64,000 nt of DNA, taken from contig JASHOX010000075.1 in NCBI GenBank assembly GCA_030038415.1, positions 19,400 to 83,399 on the forward strand, given 5' to 3'. Made by a program: the position numbers and the translations under genes. Numbering within the stretch: position 1 is the stretch's first letter; each line of letters starts with the position of its first letter. The notes beneath the pieces were generated by a model. It worked only from the letters and a program-made list of their open reading frames with translations. It searched no databases and had not been told where the DNA came from. The stretch comes from Xanthobacteraceae bacterium. Lineage in GTDB: Bacteria; Pseudomonadota; Alphaproteobacteria; Rhizobiales; Xanthobacteraceae. Below, one piece after another: positions 45,801-53,842 of the stretch.

Positions 45801-46913
45801 CGGCATGTAATAGCCATTCGCCTGCGCGGCCTGTTCTTCCTTGCTGGCAAGTTCACGGGGTTTGCGAATGCGCTTGAATATGGCTTCTCGCGATAGACGT
45901 CCGCTTTCGTGATGAGGATCGCTCAGCTGTTCGAGCGTTGTTTCATCGGTAAAGTCACCGGCTTTACCCTTGGCGTGGCCGCGTAAGCCCAGATCGCTGA
46001 CCCAGCTGATCGCCGAAGCGCGGAAAAGAATCGGATAGATGTCGCGCCAGAATTCGACATCATCGGCGCCGATCGGAGCCGGCAAACCGGGATGGGCAAG
46101 GCCCTGGTTGAGCGCGACCTCCTCCATGACATCGTGCAGCGTGACGACGCTCGTGATATCGGGAGCGAAATCGGGTGGCGTCACCAGCACCCAGGCGCGG
46201 CCTTTGACCGGGATATCGCGGCCGTCCAGTTTGACTTTACATTCTATCGGCCCGTCGCTGGTATCGTCGTGCCAGAAATCATTGTTGGCGTAGTTGGTAA
46301 TCCACTTCTTCCCGGATACCTCTGCTCCGGTCTCGTCAACCGCGGCAGAATGTCCCCGGCCGCCGAGCACCAGCAATCGCCCTGCTTCATCGGTACGCAG
46401 CTCGCCGAGATAGACGTCCTTCACGTCCTGGAATTTTCCGACAAAAGCGTATTCGCCCGCTGCGGAACTGCAGGTGCCTTTGCCCGTGATCGTGACCGGC
46501 GCGCCCGGATCGATAACGAGACGGCGCCTGCGCTCGGCGCCTTTGATCGAGGCATTGCGCCGCTCCCCTGATTCTTGCTCCGGCGTTTCGAATTGCTTGA
46601 GCGCCTCGGCGCCGCCGTGAAACTCGAACCATTCCGGTTTCTTGTTTGCGAGCGATACGCTCCAGGTCAGTTCGGCCTCTTGCGCCGTCAGCTCGCCGAT
46701 CACGGCATCCTTGGTATCGAAAGCATAAACACGAAAGCGCGCAGCTTGGCGCAGCACCGCACCGGCCGCATCGGTGAAACGGCGTTCGTCGGACGGTCCC
46801 GGCGTCCCAATGCCCTCCGGTCCGATGAAAAAGCCATCGCGCTCGCGGCTGTTGCCGACGCGAGCAATGCCGATCGGCGGAAAAATCTTGCAATAGGCGA
46901 TCTCGTTACTCAT
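42873..46913 (-). CDS. LodA/GoxA-like CTQ oxidase fused to a haem-oxygenase-like diiron (HDO) domain
   Basis: 1346 residues from the ATG at 46913 (GGGGAG six bases upstream; the frame is open 24 codons further). Residues 1-625 are LodA-like: start 'CKIFPPIGIARVGNS', 'DGFFIGPE', a cysteine in 'ACTGDPFYPGIE' (Cys435) and 'PWQADFFEC...HWWPAQRPD' (Trp490/491), the expected CTQ pair. A basic linker follows (637-656). Residues about 670-1180 resemble the iron-containing redox enzyme family (Haem_oxygenas_2): 'DEFGNGNPALHHGNLF', 'PEIIGMTLFLEWE' and H1033-x3-D1037-x5-H1043. Two VVP-type repeats end the chain. Known LodA proteins are about half this length. It is an unusual fusion; substrate unknown, probably an amine or amino acid. 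Confidence 0.75.
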   Translation of the reverse strand: MSNEIAYCKIFPPIGIARVGNSRERDGFFIGPEGIGTPGPSDERRFTDAAGAVLRQAARFRVYAFDTKDAVIGELTAQEAELTWSVSLANKKPEWFEFHGGAEALKQFETPEQESGERRNASIKGAERRRRLVIDPGAPVTITGKGTCSSAAGEYAFVGKFQDVKDVYLGELRTDEAGRLLVLGGRGHSAAVDETGAEVSGKKWITNYANNDFWHDDTSDGPIECKVKLDGRDIPVKGRAWVLVTPPDFAPDITSVVTLHDVMEEVALNQGLAHPGLPAPIGADDVEFWRDIYPILFRASAISWVSDLGLRGHAKGKAGDFTDETTLEQLSDPHHESGRLSREAIFKRIRKPRELASKEEQAAQANGYYMPALSGNEGDATTGDPTTWLTVTALQYKRLEAWAQHRFRPGARHTTVRTDPAHQPGILTRAALDACTGDPFYPGIEMTAISHSPLAYSEAYRPADHLQAGDITKFMAVPWQADFFECNTHWWPAQRPDSVITDRSAEELLKSFPYEGTHGVLSRLMLVRQPWARGVEFRRPDTASIEAFLFPPPEQPDGAQVDYIDTLCDNLRTVFSELVDNVQPREQTPAERLPSLERIQFLVQEQFDRFSGRYFHFVVPSPAEFQRSESQAEHPRKTAPKNASRRRRAAAAHEQRADALPSRRADADYVEYIKNRCTDYCRAILEAISVSGETAAQYHQRITQLSNSVGGFTSGVGDYESLVREDFDVNSSHYHNLRMIELGQCSGDIVYLDWSDCSGDNGMVKHWSDLGFVVRRMFESPDQPDAKPSAAYVETERNALEGLQYRDFYYMLCNIDQFPEMYEFSCKIVDQFLGVARHAIEHQTYTDSGAVILEKYFDYDKTTFEAKLEEIYDFYRDQAAHMKPWELDEARADIVKDRVHSGPYNQNDGAWLRFIANTGTLDDVRGFLFDVWSDEFGNGNPALHHGNLFTTFLRGLNITLPEVASRAYADHPKFNDGDFASPVFQMAISQNSDRYFPEIIGMTLFLEWEVLELAQTIKKLDYHGIDSQFWRMHVGIDNAVDGHGAKARNAVNVYLDNVLKESGNEAMQREWKRIWTGFVAFATAGMNYLGIDDVLAHRRPPTMTDKIKSPMARKQHYGALNHANRKMGVNRINDWFDDPDGFVDELAHSAFVVPGNPEASRLLNYLTTFDGPMYEVFDADDVALWRAWILWLGRTGDTPVVKQYQTKAQSMLLLLRELRSSVVGTAGHLRYKLEGKPLHEWFAGDLVEFMRALGKPDNPWVVPWDAENSPLVRDFAAGSNRMAQALDTRFPVLGNQVGRLVIVRWINAGCPIPEEPAPVSRIRSEPLAPRRRVRTLVQEFGIGYVH

Positions 46914-47313
46914 CTGACGCTCCCCATCCATGGCCGCGATCTGTCGCTTTGCGGGCGGAGTTTTCGACGGCTGCCCGACCGGCATCCGTCACGCGGATAC
47001 ACAACTTAAAGTATAATTTAATTATAGTAAACGCTGTGGTTTATCGCCTTCCGGTCAAGGGGGCCTACGGGCCAAGACCGCAAGGAGCCATGGGAAGACA
47101 GCGGCGGCGCGGCGCGAGCCGCGTGGTTGCCCGGAACGACGGAAAGCATGAGGGACTAGTGCCGCTGAGAAAGGAAACCGCTGCCGAACTGGCGGCCGTC
47201 CTTATGTCAGGTTTTCGGGATCAGCGTTTCAGCAGCGAAGATCGCAAAGCCAACGTTGAACGGTCATGTCCGCCGTCAGTTTCTTCTGTTTTTCTGTAAC
47301 GTGCTAAAAAATT
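46914..47313. other. 400-bp intergenic region upstream of the LodA-like gene
   Basis: It holds the AT-rich palindrome at 47012-47026. A plus-strand frame (about 47092-47299) contains 'LVPLRKETAAELAAVL', reminiscent of a tyrosine-recombinase core, but it is too short and isolated to call. Otherwise no gene is seen. Confidence 0.4.
47012..47026. promoter_or_regulatory. Perfect palindrome upstream of the lodA-like operon
   Basis: TATAATT-T-AATTATA is a perfect 7-1-7 dyad, 99-113 bp upstream of the LodA-like start in an AT-rich island. Candidate operator or promoter element. Confidence 0.4.
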
Positions 47314-47720
47314 TTGTTTGGAGGGTTTTTATCCATAAAATTCGAAGGCGGGTGCTACTGCCGTAAAATTCGCTACGTGGCAGAAGGAGAACCTCGACTC
47401 AAGGCACTATGCTATTGCCGCGAATGCCAGTCCATCAGCCGTGGCGCGCCGAACATGTTCATGCTCATGGCGCCGCAAGGCTTTCGTTACACCAGCGGCG
47501 AACCGCGCAAATTCTCGCGTTCCGATCTCGAAGGACCGATGACGCGTGAGTTTTGCAGCGAATACGGAACCCATCCGACAACGCGATGAGCGGGTTTGCC
47601 GCTGGTCATCCTAAAGGTCGACACGCTTGATAATCCGAGTCTATTCGGCATGCCGCAAATGGCGATCTATACTGCCGACAAGCAGCCCTTCCACGTATCT
47701 TATCTGCTCAAACTCCGGTC
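47314..47720 (+). pseudogene. Broken GFA-family (glutathione-dependent formaldehyde-activating-like) gene
   Basis: The frame shows the GFA zinc motifs 'GGCYCRKIRY' and 'CYCRECQ' and runs to 'REFCSEYGTHPTTR', where an in-frame TGA (47587-47589) stops it. The same frame then continues with the expected C-terminal half 'LVILKVDTLDNPSLFGMPQMAIYTADKQPFH'. The final zinc motif is also altered (CSEYGTH instead of CxxCGT). The 3' end then runs into the antisense of the outer-membrane protein gene. Family members are about 130 residues. Non-functional as read. Confidence 0.75.
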
Positions 47721-47725
47721 CGGCG

Positions 47726-48502
47726 CTACCGTATCGCCGGCATCGGCCCCGCTTGCAGGCTTATGCGGGCCAGCAGGGTTTGCATCGTCGTCGAAGAGCC
47801 GAAGTTACAGAACGAACAGGGCACCGTCACGCCGGCGGAATCGGTAAGGCCCGTTATGTTCTTCGGCGCGAAGCGATAATAGTCATACTCTATGCCGACG
47901 ATGAGGTGAGGCACGACCTGATATTCAAGGCCGCCGCCAATAGTCCAGCCGCTAGCGAATTCCGAAGCGTCTAGCGTAGAAACGCCGGGGTCATTGGCTT
48001 CTAACTTCAGATCGGTTAGCGCCCAGCCACCTTTGCCATAGGCAAGCAGGCGGTCAAACGCCAAACCCACTTGGCCAGTCGCGCTCGTCAGGCCAGAGAA
48101 TTTCGTTGTCAGCGTCTGGCGGGTGATCGCAGGATCGGCTTGCGTAGTGCTAATGTTCAGACCGTCGAGCATTCCCTCAAGGCCGACGACGACGTTGCCC
48201 CACTGCCAGCGGTCGCCAAATTGTGCGCCGCCGACTATGCCGGCCGGAGACGCATGAGCGATTCCGGTAGGCGCGGGGGTCCCGCAATTCACGACGTTTT
48301 CATCGGTACACCACGAGGAACGCCCCCAGTCTTCACCGACGTTGGCGCCAACATAGATGCCTTCCCAGAGCGGTCCCGTCTCCGGCGGCACTGCCACGGG
48401 CGATGACATCTTGACCGGGAGGTCGGCGGCGATGGCCGTACCGAACGGCGAAGCTGAGAGAAAAGCTAGAAGGAAAATCGTCCAGCCTAGAACGCGCTTC
48501 AT
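47726..48502 (-). CDS. Outer-membrane beta-barrel protein (Omp25/31 type)
   Basis: 258 residues from the ATG at 48502. Signal peptide to 'AIAA-DLP', the usual Omp25/31 cleavage site. Eight-stranded barrel pattern: 'WEGIYVGANVGEDWGRSSW', 'VVVGLEGMLDG', 'GQVGLAFDRLLAYGKGGWALTD' and 'GWTIGGGLEYQVVPHLIVGIEYDYYRF'. The last strand 'TLLARISLQA' is followed by GPMPAIR rather than ending in an aromatic residue, so the 3' end may have been replaced where it meets the broken GFA gene. Confidence 0.85.
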   Translation of the reverse strand: MKRVLGWTIFLLAFLSASPFGTAIAADLPVKMSSPVAVPPETGPLWEGIYVGANVGEDWGRSSWCTDENVVNCGTPAPTGIAHASPAGIVGGAQFGDRWQWGNVVVGLEGMLDGLNISTTQADPAITRQTLTTKFSGLTSATGQVGLAFDRLLAYGKGGWALTDLKLEANDPGVSTLDASEFASGWTIGGGLEYQVVPHLIVGIEYDYYRFAPKNITGLTDSAGVTVPCSFCNFGSSTTMQTLLARISLQAGPMPAIR

Positions 48503-48612
48503 GGTTGTCCCACTTTTCTGCTGCCTTCCCCAAAAAGCCGCGTATCGATTTCGCAAGCCTTCCGCAGCTCTGAATCCCCAGCGGCGCTAATCTGAAGGAG
48601 GGAGGAGTAGAG

Positions 48613-48642
48613 AGTCGATATTTCTTGGTGCGACTTCTAATA
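48613..48642 (-). promoter_or_regulatory. Promoter-proximal motif shared with the porin gene (copy 1)
   Basis: AGTCGATATT, then TTGGT, CGA and TCTAATA, aligns with 53574-53603. It lies about 111 bp upstream of the Omp start. Confidence 0.4.
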
Positions 48643-48854
48643 AACAAAAAATAGCTATCCCTGACCATTATTAGCTCTATGCACTCGGATACGTCATATG
48701 GATCGCCTGACGCTAAATAATGTAGCGATCGCAACGCATGCGTTTGCGCCAGAGCGAATGGCAATTTGGCTTGAATAATCAAGCTGAAACAATGGATTAA
48801 CACACCATCTCGCGTGAGTTAAAGGTGGTGTCGGCTGCCATGTAACACTTCCGC

Positions 48855-48869
48855 CACAGTAACTAAAAT
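48855..48869. promoter_or_regulatory. CACAGTAACTAAAAT motif (copy 1)
   Basis: 14 of 15 bases match 53828-53842. It is 353 bp upstream of the Omp start codon; the other copy is 355 bp upstream of the porin start. Confidence 0.4.
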
Positions 48870-49003
48870 ACGGCTGCCACTGCTGCAAAATCGTGACTTT
48901 CAGTAAGTGATATAGGGCGCGCGAAATCGCGGCCGCCGGTCCGATCTCAGACCGCGGAAGAAGCCGGCAATTGATTGTCTAGTGACGGCGCGGATCCTTG
49001 AGT

Positions 49004-49756
49004 TCAGCCTTCTGCCGAAGCCAGTTGGAACGCTTCATCGTCCGATGAGACATCGCAGCGACTCGGGGCGCCGCCATTTGAGCCCTTGTCCAGGCGGTAG
49101 CCAACGCCGGATTCGCTGACAATCAGCGCCGGCCGTGTTGCGTCGGTTTCGATCTTTTGGCGCAATTTCCGCACCAGGATGCGCAAGTACTGAATGTTGC
49201 CCACCCGGCCGCCCCAGATTTCCTTGATCAGCTGCTGATGGGTCACGACCAGGCCGACGTGAGTCGCGAGGGTGTGCAGCAGAGCGTACTCCTTGCGCGT
49301 CAGCTGCACGCGCTTTCCCTCCAAAGTCACTACGCGAGATACCAGGTCGATGGAGAGTCGCCCGGCTCGCACGACAGGATCTCTATCCGCGCTCTTGAGC
49401 TGGCGCCGCAACGCCGCCTCGCCGCGCGCCAGAAGCTCCGAGATACCGAACGGCTTCACGACATAGTCGTCGGCGCCCAGCCGCAACAATCGAACCTTCT
49501 CCTGCTCGTCTGCCTGGATCGACAGAACGATCACGGGAACATTGGACCAGGAGCGAATGCGTTCGAGGACTTCCGAACCTTCGATATCCGGCAAGTTAAG
49601 GTCGAGAATGACGAGATCTGGCTTATCGATCGTCGCCAGGCGGAGACCGGTCATGCCATTTTCCGCTTCGAGCACGGTGTAGCCGTGGAGTTCGAAGCCG
49701 GCGCGAAGAAACCGCCTGATCTGCGCTTCGTCGTCAATGACCAGTACCTTAGTCAT
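49004..49756 (-). CDS. OmpR/KdpE-family response regulator
   Basis: 250 residues from the ATG at 49756, which overlaps the kinase stop (ATGACTAA). Receiver domain with acidic pocket 'VIDDEAQ', phospho-acceptor Asp in 'LVILDLNLPD' and Lys in 'YVVKPFG'; C-terminal winged helix 'VQLTRKEYALLHTLATHVGLVVTHQQLIKEIWG' typical of KdpE. Translationally coupled to the sensor kinase. No kdpFABC genes are in the window, so its regulon may differ from potassium uptake. The porin gene upstream on the same strand is a possible target. Confidence 0.9.
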   Translation of the reverse strand: MTKVLVIDDEAQIRRFLRAGFELHGYTVLEAENGMTGLRLATIDKPDLVILDLNLPDIEGSEVLERIRSWSNVPVIVLSIQADEQEKVRLLRLGADDYVVKPFGISELLARGEAALRRQLKSADRDPVVRAGRLSIDLVSRVVTLEGKRVQLTRKEYALLHTLATHVGLVVTHQQLIKEIWGGRVGNIQYLRILVRKLRQKIETDATRPALIVSESGVGYRLDKGSNGGAPSRCDVSSDDEAFQLASAEG

Positions 49757-51374
49757 TGAACGCATCCGCGAGCTCGACGGCGTCCGTGGACGTCGTTGGC
49801 AACCGCAACGATATCGTGGCGCCGTGGTCGGGCCCTTCGCTCTCGGCGAACAAGGAGCCCCCATTGGCCGCGATAAAGCTGCTCGCAATCCACAAGCCAA
49901 GCCCGGAGCCGGTGGCGCTCGCGGCATGACGCTCGCTTCTATAGCAGCGCTTACCCAGTTCGCTCTTCTCCTCCGCTGTCAGGCCACTTCCTCGGTCTGC
50001 TACGGACAAGTCCACGTAATCCTGTCCGTATCGGCTGCTCACTTTGATCTCGGTCCCCGGCTGTGAATACTTTGCGGCATTTTCCAACAGTTGACCGAGC
50101 GCTTGCTCAACAAGGACGGGATCGACGTTCACGAGTGGCACGTCACGTTGCAGGTCGAGAACGACTCGGTGTGCGGCCAAACGGCGTTCCTTCTGCTTCA
50201 CTGCCGCCGCGACGATATCGGTCGGATCGCTCCACATCATTTGCGGCCGGACGCCCCTGGCGCTGATGCGCGTGGCATTGAGCAGATCGCGAATAGCGTT
50301 ATCGAGCCGAGCCGCCTGATCATGGATCGCTTCAACCAGACCGCTCGACTCCGCATCTCCGGCAATTGCCGGCATCTTATCCAGGACACTGCAGCTTCCC
50401 AGTATGGAGGTCAGCGGGCTGCGCAATTCGTGGGACACTCCGCCGATCAGCGCATCACGCAGAATCTCGGTTTGATAACTTAAGTTCGCTTGCTCGATCG
50501 CCTCTTTCACTTTGAGGTGCTTGAGTGTCATCGTTGCTTCCTCAAGCATCGCTTCAACGTGCTTTGCAACGGCTCCGACAGCCTCGGCTGAACCGAGACC
50601 GAGCTCGACTGCTATAGCGCCATAACCCAAGATTTCCGTAACGATAACTCTTACGAGCCACGTCTTTCCGGTTCGAGACTCAGCGATGGTTGAAGCGCGT
50701 CGCTCGCCTGCCAATGACAACCTTGCGACTTCGCGCCGGACCTCGTCAGGAACGGGCATACTATCCGCATCGCCGGAGTAGCCTTCGGGCGTCGACGACA
50801 GCAGAACAGCTCGGTAACCCAGCGTGTTCGAGAGATAGTCCTGAACCGCGAAAATAAGATCGCGGCCCGTCAGGCAGGTGGCGAGACGCTGCGAGATGGC
50901 ATGGAGCTCCGAAATTTCTCTTTGGCGTCGGTTCGATGTTTTCGCCTCATTCTTGAGGCGTGCAGCAAGATTGCTGGTGACGATGGCTACCAGGAGATAC
51001 AGAAGCAGATCGATGACATCCTGCCGATTCTCAAGCCAGAAGCTATAGAGCGGAGGATAGAAGAAGAAGTCCGCAGCCGCAGCACCGGCGACAGCGGCCA
51101 CCAGACCGGGCACGACTCCCCAGCGGGTGGCAGCGACGACAACCGGCAGCATATAGAGCAGCGGGATCAGATTGAGTGGAACGAAATGGCTGACGACAAT
51201 AATGCCAATGGTTGCGAGCGCCACCAAACCCAACGATGCCGATATCGGCATGACGCTAGCCGTCACCGAATTTGTCCACCGGATTCCATGGTAGGCGCGA
51301 GCCGAGCCGGCATTGTTATAGCGGTTGTTCGCAGCCTGCCCGCGCAGCAGGCCGCGGCTTTGGAACGTTGACAC
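49749..51374 (-). CDS. KdpD-like sensor histidine kinase lacking the KdpD/Usp input domain
   Basis: About 541 residues from a GTG at 51374 (AGG upstream; an ATG at 51443 is in frame). Residues about 40-150 are the four-helix membrane DUF4118 domain of KdpD ('AAADFFFYPPLYSFWLENRQD'), followed by a GAF-like linker, the H-box 'GGVSHELRSPLTSILG', N-box 'LLENAAKYS', and G-boxes 'DRGSGLT' and 'GSGLGLWIAS'. Full KdpD (about 900 residues) has N-terminal KdpD and Usp domains; these are missing. Inner membrane. It forms a two-gene operon with the regulator. Confidence 0.9.
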   Translation of the reverse strand: MSTFQSRGLLRGQAANNRYNNAGSARAYHGIRWTNSVTASVMPISASLGLVALATIGIIVVSHFVPLNLIPLLYMLPVVVAATRWGVVPGLVAAVAGAAAADFFFYPPLYSFWLENRQDVIDLLLYLLVAIVTSNLAARLKNEAKTSNRRQREISELHAISQRLATCLTGRDLIFAVQDYLSNTLGYRAVLLSSTPEGYSGDADSMPVPDEVRREVARLSLAGERRASTIAESRTGKTWLVRVIVTEILGYGAIAVELGLGSAEAVGAVAKHVEAMLEEATMTLKHLKVKEAIEQANLSYQTEILRDALIGGVSHELRSPLTSILGSCSVLDKMPAIAGDAESSGLVEAIHDQAARLDNAIRDLLNATRISARGVRPQMMWSDPTDIVAAAVKQKERRLAAHRVVLDLQRDVPLVNVDPVLVEQALGQLLENAAKYSQPGTEIKVSSRYGQDYVDLSVADRGSGLTAEEKSELGKRCYRSERHAASATGSGLGLWIASSFIAANGGSLFAESEGPDHGATISLRLPTTSTDAVELADAFND

Positions 51375-51628
51375 GAACCTGCCTTTCCTAAACCCCCTTC
51401 GTGGGAGTTTTAAATAAACCCGGCTGTTATCTATTACGGTCACGGTTGCCTACTTGTCCATATAAAGCCCAGGTGGATTCCGCGTCCCATAAATATATAA
51501 ATTATATATATTCTCTCCAGCGCTTACCTTTATGCGCGCTTTTCATGCTTGCAAGCGACATGCCAGAAAATCGCAACGCAAATGCATGTCGCCATGCACT
51601 TGCGTTGCACTGTCACCCCCCGCTCCGA

Positions 51629-53473
51629 TCAGAAGTGGAAGATCATATCGGTCGCGGCGATTACCGCCCAATCCCGGTTCGGCACAATGCCTGCGGCGGC
51701 GTTGCCGTTGAAGGCCGGGTTGTTGAGTGAGCGGTAGTAGCCGATTTCCGGCCGGACCTCGATCTGCGGCGAGAACCAATGCTGCCAGCTCAATGCGGCG
51801 TCAGCATAGGCTGTCGGCACTCCGGTGCGCTGTCCCTCTGGATCGTTGAAATACTCGGTGCGCAGGGAGAAGTTGTTGAGCTTGTTGGGCGAATAGTTGA
51901 CGTAGAGCAGGAACGTCTGCTCGTCCGCCGTACAGGTCAGCGGCAGGCTTGTCGAGGATGTGACGCCGGTGGAAGGGCTGCCACCATTCCACGTGCTTGG
52001 GCCACCGCAAACCGCCGCGTTCGGACCATTGAACGGCATATAGAGCGGGCTGAACGGCGTACCGCCATTTGCCACGAGCGCTGCAGCGGCTGGATTGTTG
52101 AGGTTCGGCACGTTGTTTTCATGGATATTCCAGGTTTCGAAAGCAATGTGCCAGTAGTCGTTGAACTTGTGGTAATAGGTGAAACCTATCCATTGCAGAT
52201 TGTTGTAACCCCAGACGCCGTCATTCCAGGCATCCGCGACGATATTGAGGTCGTCATTGCCAGAGTCGCTGGTCCAGCGAATTCCGAGCGTGCCCGACGG
52301 CTTCGCGCCCGGATCCTGGAGCATCGTGCTTCCGGGGTAGAGCGGATCCACTCCAGGCCCCAAGCCGGCGGCGTTGCTTCCTGTTGCCACATACTGGTTG
52401 GTGATGTGGGAACCCCAATGCCAGACCGGTGCTTCGGTACCAACCGTGATACCGGCTTGTAGTATCCAGTTCTTGTTGAAGGCCTGAGTGAACTCGATGC
52501 CGGTGTTGGTGTAGTTGTCCCACGTATAGGTCAACGAGTGGACGTACGTGTAGTTATTGGGCGCAAGCTGGGCCTCGATGTCCGGCACCGAGATGAAGCG
52601 GCCGACCCGGACGTTCAAGCCTTGTAGATATGGAAAATAGAAGTCCGCATACACCATCGGCATATCGGCGATGTTAGTGGCGTTGGCCTTCAGAAGCTGA
52701 TTGCTGAACAGGCCGTATGACATCGTGTAGCGGCCGTCGACGCCGTAGAGGCCGGAAATGCGGAAGCCCCAGTCGAAGTGATCGTTCTGCACCTCATCCG
52801 GAAGCCGCTCGATATAGAGCACGGCCTGGTCGAGCTGAAGGGCGTTAGGCGTGTAGTCATAAGAGACCGGGAGATTGCCGGCCGGCCTTATCTGATTGCT
52901 GCTGATGTTCCCCGCCGGATCAACCCAGCCGTAGATCTGGATATGATTCGCGCTCATCCATTGTCCTTCCGCTGTGTTGGCGATTGCCACCATCAACGGA
53001 CTGTCGGTAGAATTTGGCAGTGTCGATCCAATATTCTGCGTTCCGCCATACGGCCATTCGGTGTACGGCATGGGCGGTACCGATTGGGGTGTCGGCGGGT
53101 GCACGGAGTCCGGACGAGCGCCGGGCGGCGCGTTCGGATCCGCCGGCGCCACGGCGTTGCCCCATTCCAGCTCGTAATAGCGAATGAAGCGCGTGACCGG
53201 ATCGTCGCCGAGGTAAGCGTCGAGACATTTGAAATCGACGTATGGATCGCACGTGCCGGCAGCAGCCGCCGCTCGCTGCCGAGCTTTGGCCTCTGCCTTT
53301 GTCATTGGGCAATCGTAGTCGACCAGCGGATTGCAAGCCGGTCCCTCTACCCAAGCGGTGGGAAGCCCGTCTTCCCAGGCGCCGTATGGCAGTTGTCCCG
53401 CCGCGACCGCCCGACCCGATGCCGTGATGCCCAGCACGAAGATAACTATGCCGAGCAGAAGCATTCTTCTCAT
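51629..53473 (-). CDS. Outer-membrane beta-barrel porin (BBP2/OmpL-like)
   Basis: 614 residues from the ATG at 53473. Signal peptide to 'GRAVAA'. Two Cys-containing short repeats follow ('CNPLVDYDCPMTKAEAKARQ' and 'CDPYVDFKCLDAYLGDDP'). The barrel runs from about residue 150 to the end: 'IQIYGWVDPAGNISSN', 'GFRISGLYGVDGRYTMSYG', 'VGRFISVPDIEAQLAPNNY', and a last strand ending in Phe (DMIFHF), as barrel proteins do. Probably a substrate-specific porin of the BBP2 family. It precedes the KdpDE-like operon on the same strand and shares promoter motifs with the Omp gene at 47.7 kb. Confidence 0.8.
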   Translation of the reverse strand: MRRMLLLGIVIFVLGITASGRAVAAGQLPYGAWEDGLPTAWVEGPACNPLVDYDCPMTKAEAKARQRAAAAAGTCDPYVDFKCLDAYLGDDPVTRFIRYYELEWGNAVAPADPNAPPGARPDSVHPPTPQSVPPMPYTEWPYGGTQNIGSTLPNSTDSPLMVAIANTAEGQWMSANHIQIYGWVDPAGNISSNQIRPAGNLPVSYDYTPNALQLDQAVLYIERLPDEVQNDHFDWGFRISGLYGVDGRYTMSYGLFSNQLLKANATNIADMPMVYADFYFPYLQGLNVRVGRFISVPDIEAQLAPNNYTYVHSLTYTWDNYTNTGIEFTQAFNKNWILQAGITVGTEAPVWHWGSHITNQYVATGSNAAGLGPGVDPLYPGSTMLQDPGAKPSGTLGIRWTSDSGNDDLNIVADAWNDGVWGYNNLQWIGFTYYHKFNDYWHIAFETWNIHENNVPNLNNPAAAALVANGGTPFSPLYMPFNGPNAAVCGGPSTWNGGSPSTGVTSSTSLPLTCTADEQTFLLYVNYSPNKLNNFSLRTEYFNDPEGQRTGVPTAYADAALSWQHWFSPQIEVRPEIGYYRSLNNPAFNGNAAAGIVPNRDWAVIAATDMIFHF

Positions 53474-53573
53474 GACCCACCCCGTTTTCAATCTCAACCG
53501 AAGCCCGCATGTCGCGGCAACGCTTCGGCTGCGAAACCCAGCATGGATCATCTTCTCGGAGTCGAACGTCGTA

Positions 53574-53603
53574 AGTCGATATTGTTGGTAACGATTTTTA
53601 ATA
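53574..53603 (-). promoter_or_regulatory. Promoter-proximal motif shared with the Omp25/31-type gene (copy 2)
   Basis: AGTCGATATT, TTGGT, ACGA and TTTTAATA align with 48613-48642 with one short indel each way. About 101 bp upstream of the porin start. Confidence 0.4.
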
Positions 53604-53615
53604 TCCAAAAGATAT
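53601..53615. promoter_or_regulatory. ATATC-N5-GATAT dyad (porin)
   Basis: ATATC-CAAAA-GATAT. The same dyad with spacer TTTTA occurs at 63254-63268 upstream of the RND adaptor gene. Confidence 0.4.
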
Positions 53616-53827
53616 ATTACAGCGGCAACAACGACGCGCTTGCGTATCTATTCATCATTCGCCCTGAGCGGCGATCAATAACTTTGCGATTTATTTTTTC
53701 ATTTCGCCATTCGCCAACCGCCGCATTAGAGCTCGACTCGAGATAAAACGCCGTGTGATAACAGCGCATTATCGATATTTGCACCTCGCTTTGCCTCGCC
53801 GCAGCCCCGCGATTGTTACTCTTCAGT

Positions 53828-53842
53828 CACAGTAACCAAAAT
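53828..53842. promoter_or_regulatory. CACAGTAACCAAAAT motif (copy 2)
   Basis: One mismatch to 48855-48869, at nearly the same distance from the downstream start codon. Confidence 0.4.

Larger units (their letters stand above)
48503..49003. other. 501-bp intergenic region upstream of the Omp25/31-type gene
   Basis: No gene. AT-rich. It carries the two motifs shared with the porin promoter (48613-48642 and 48855-48869). Confidence 0.5.

Noticed and set aside
46949..47299. Integrase fragment upstream of the GFA remnant
   Set aside because: Only one short recombinase-like stretch is seen, with no catalytic Arg/His/Tyr set; too weak to annotate as a gene.
49004..51374. Classical kdpDE potassium-sensing pair
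   Set aside because: The kinase lacks the KdpD and Usp input domains and no kdpFABC is nearby; only KdpDE-like can be supported.
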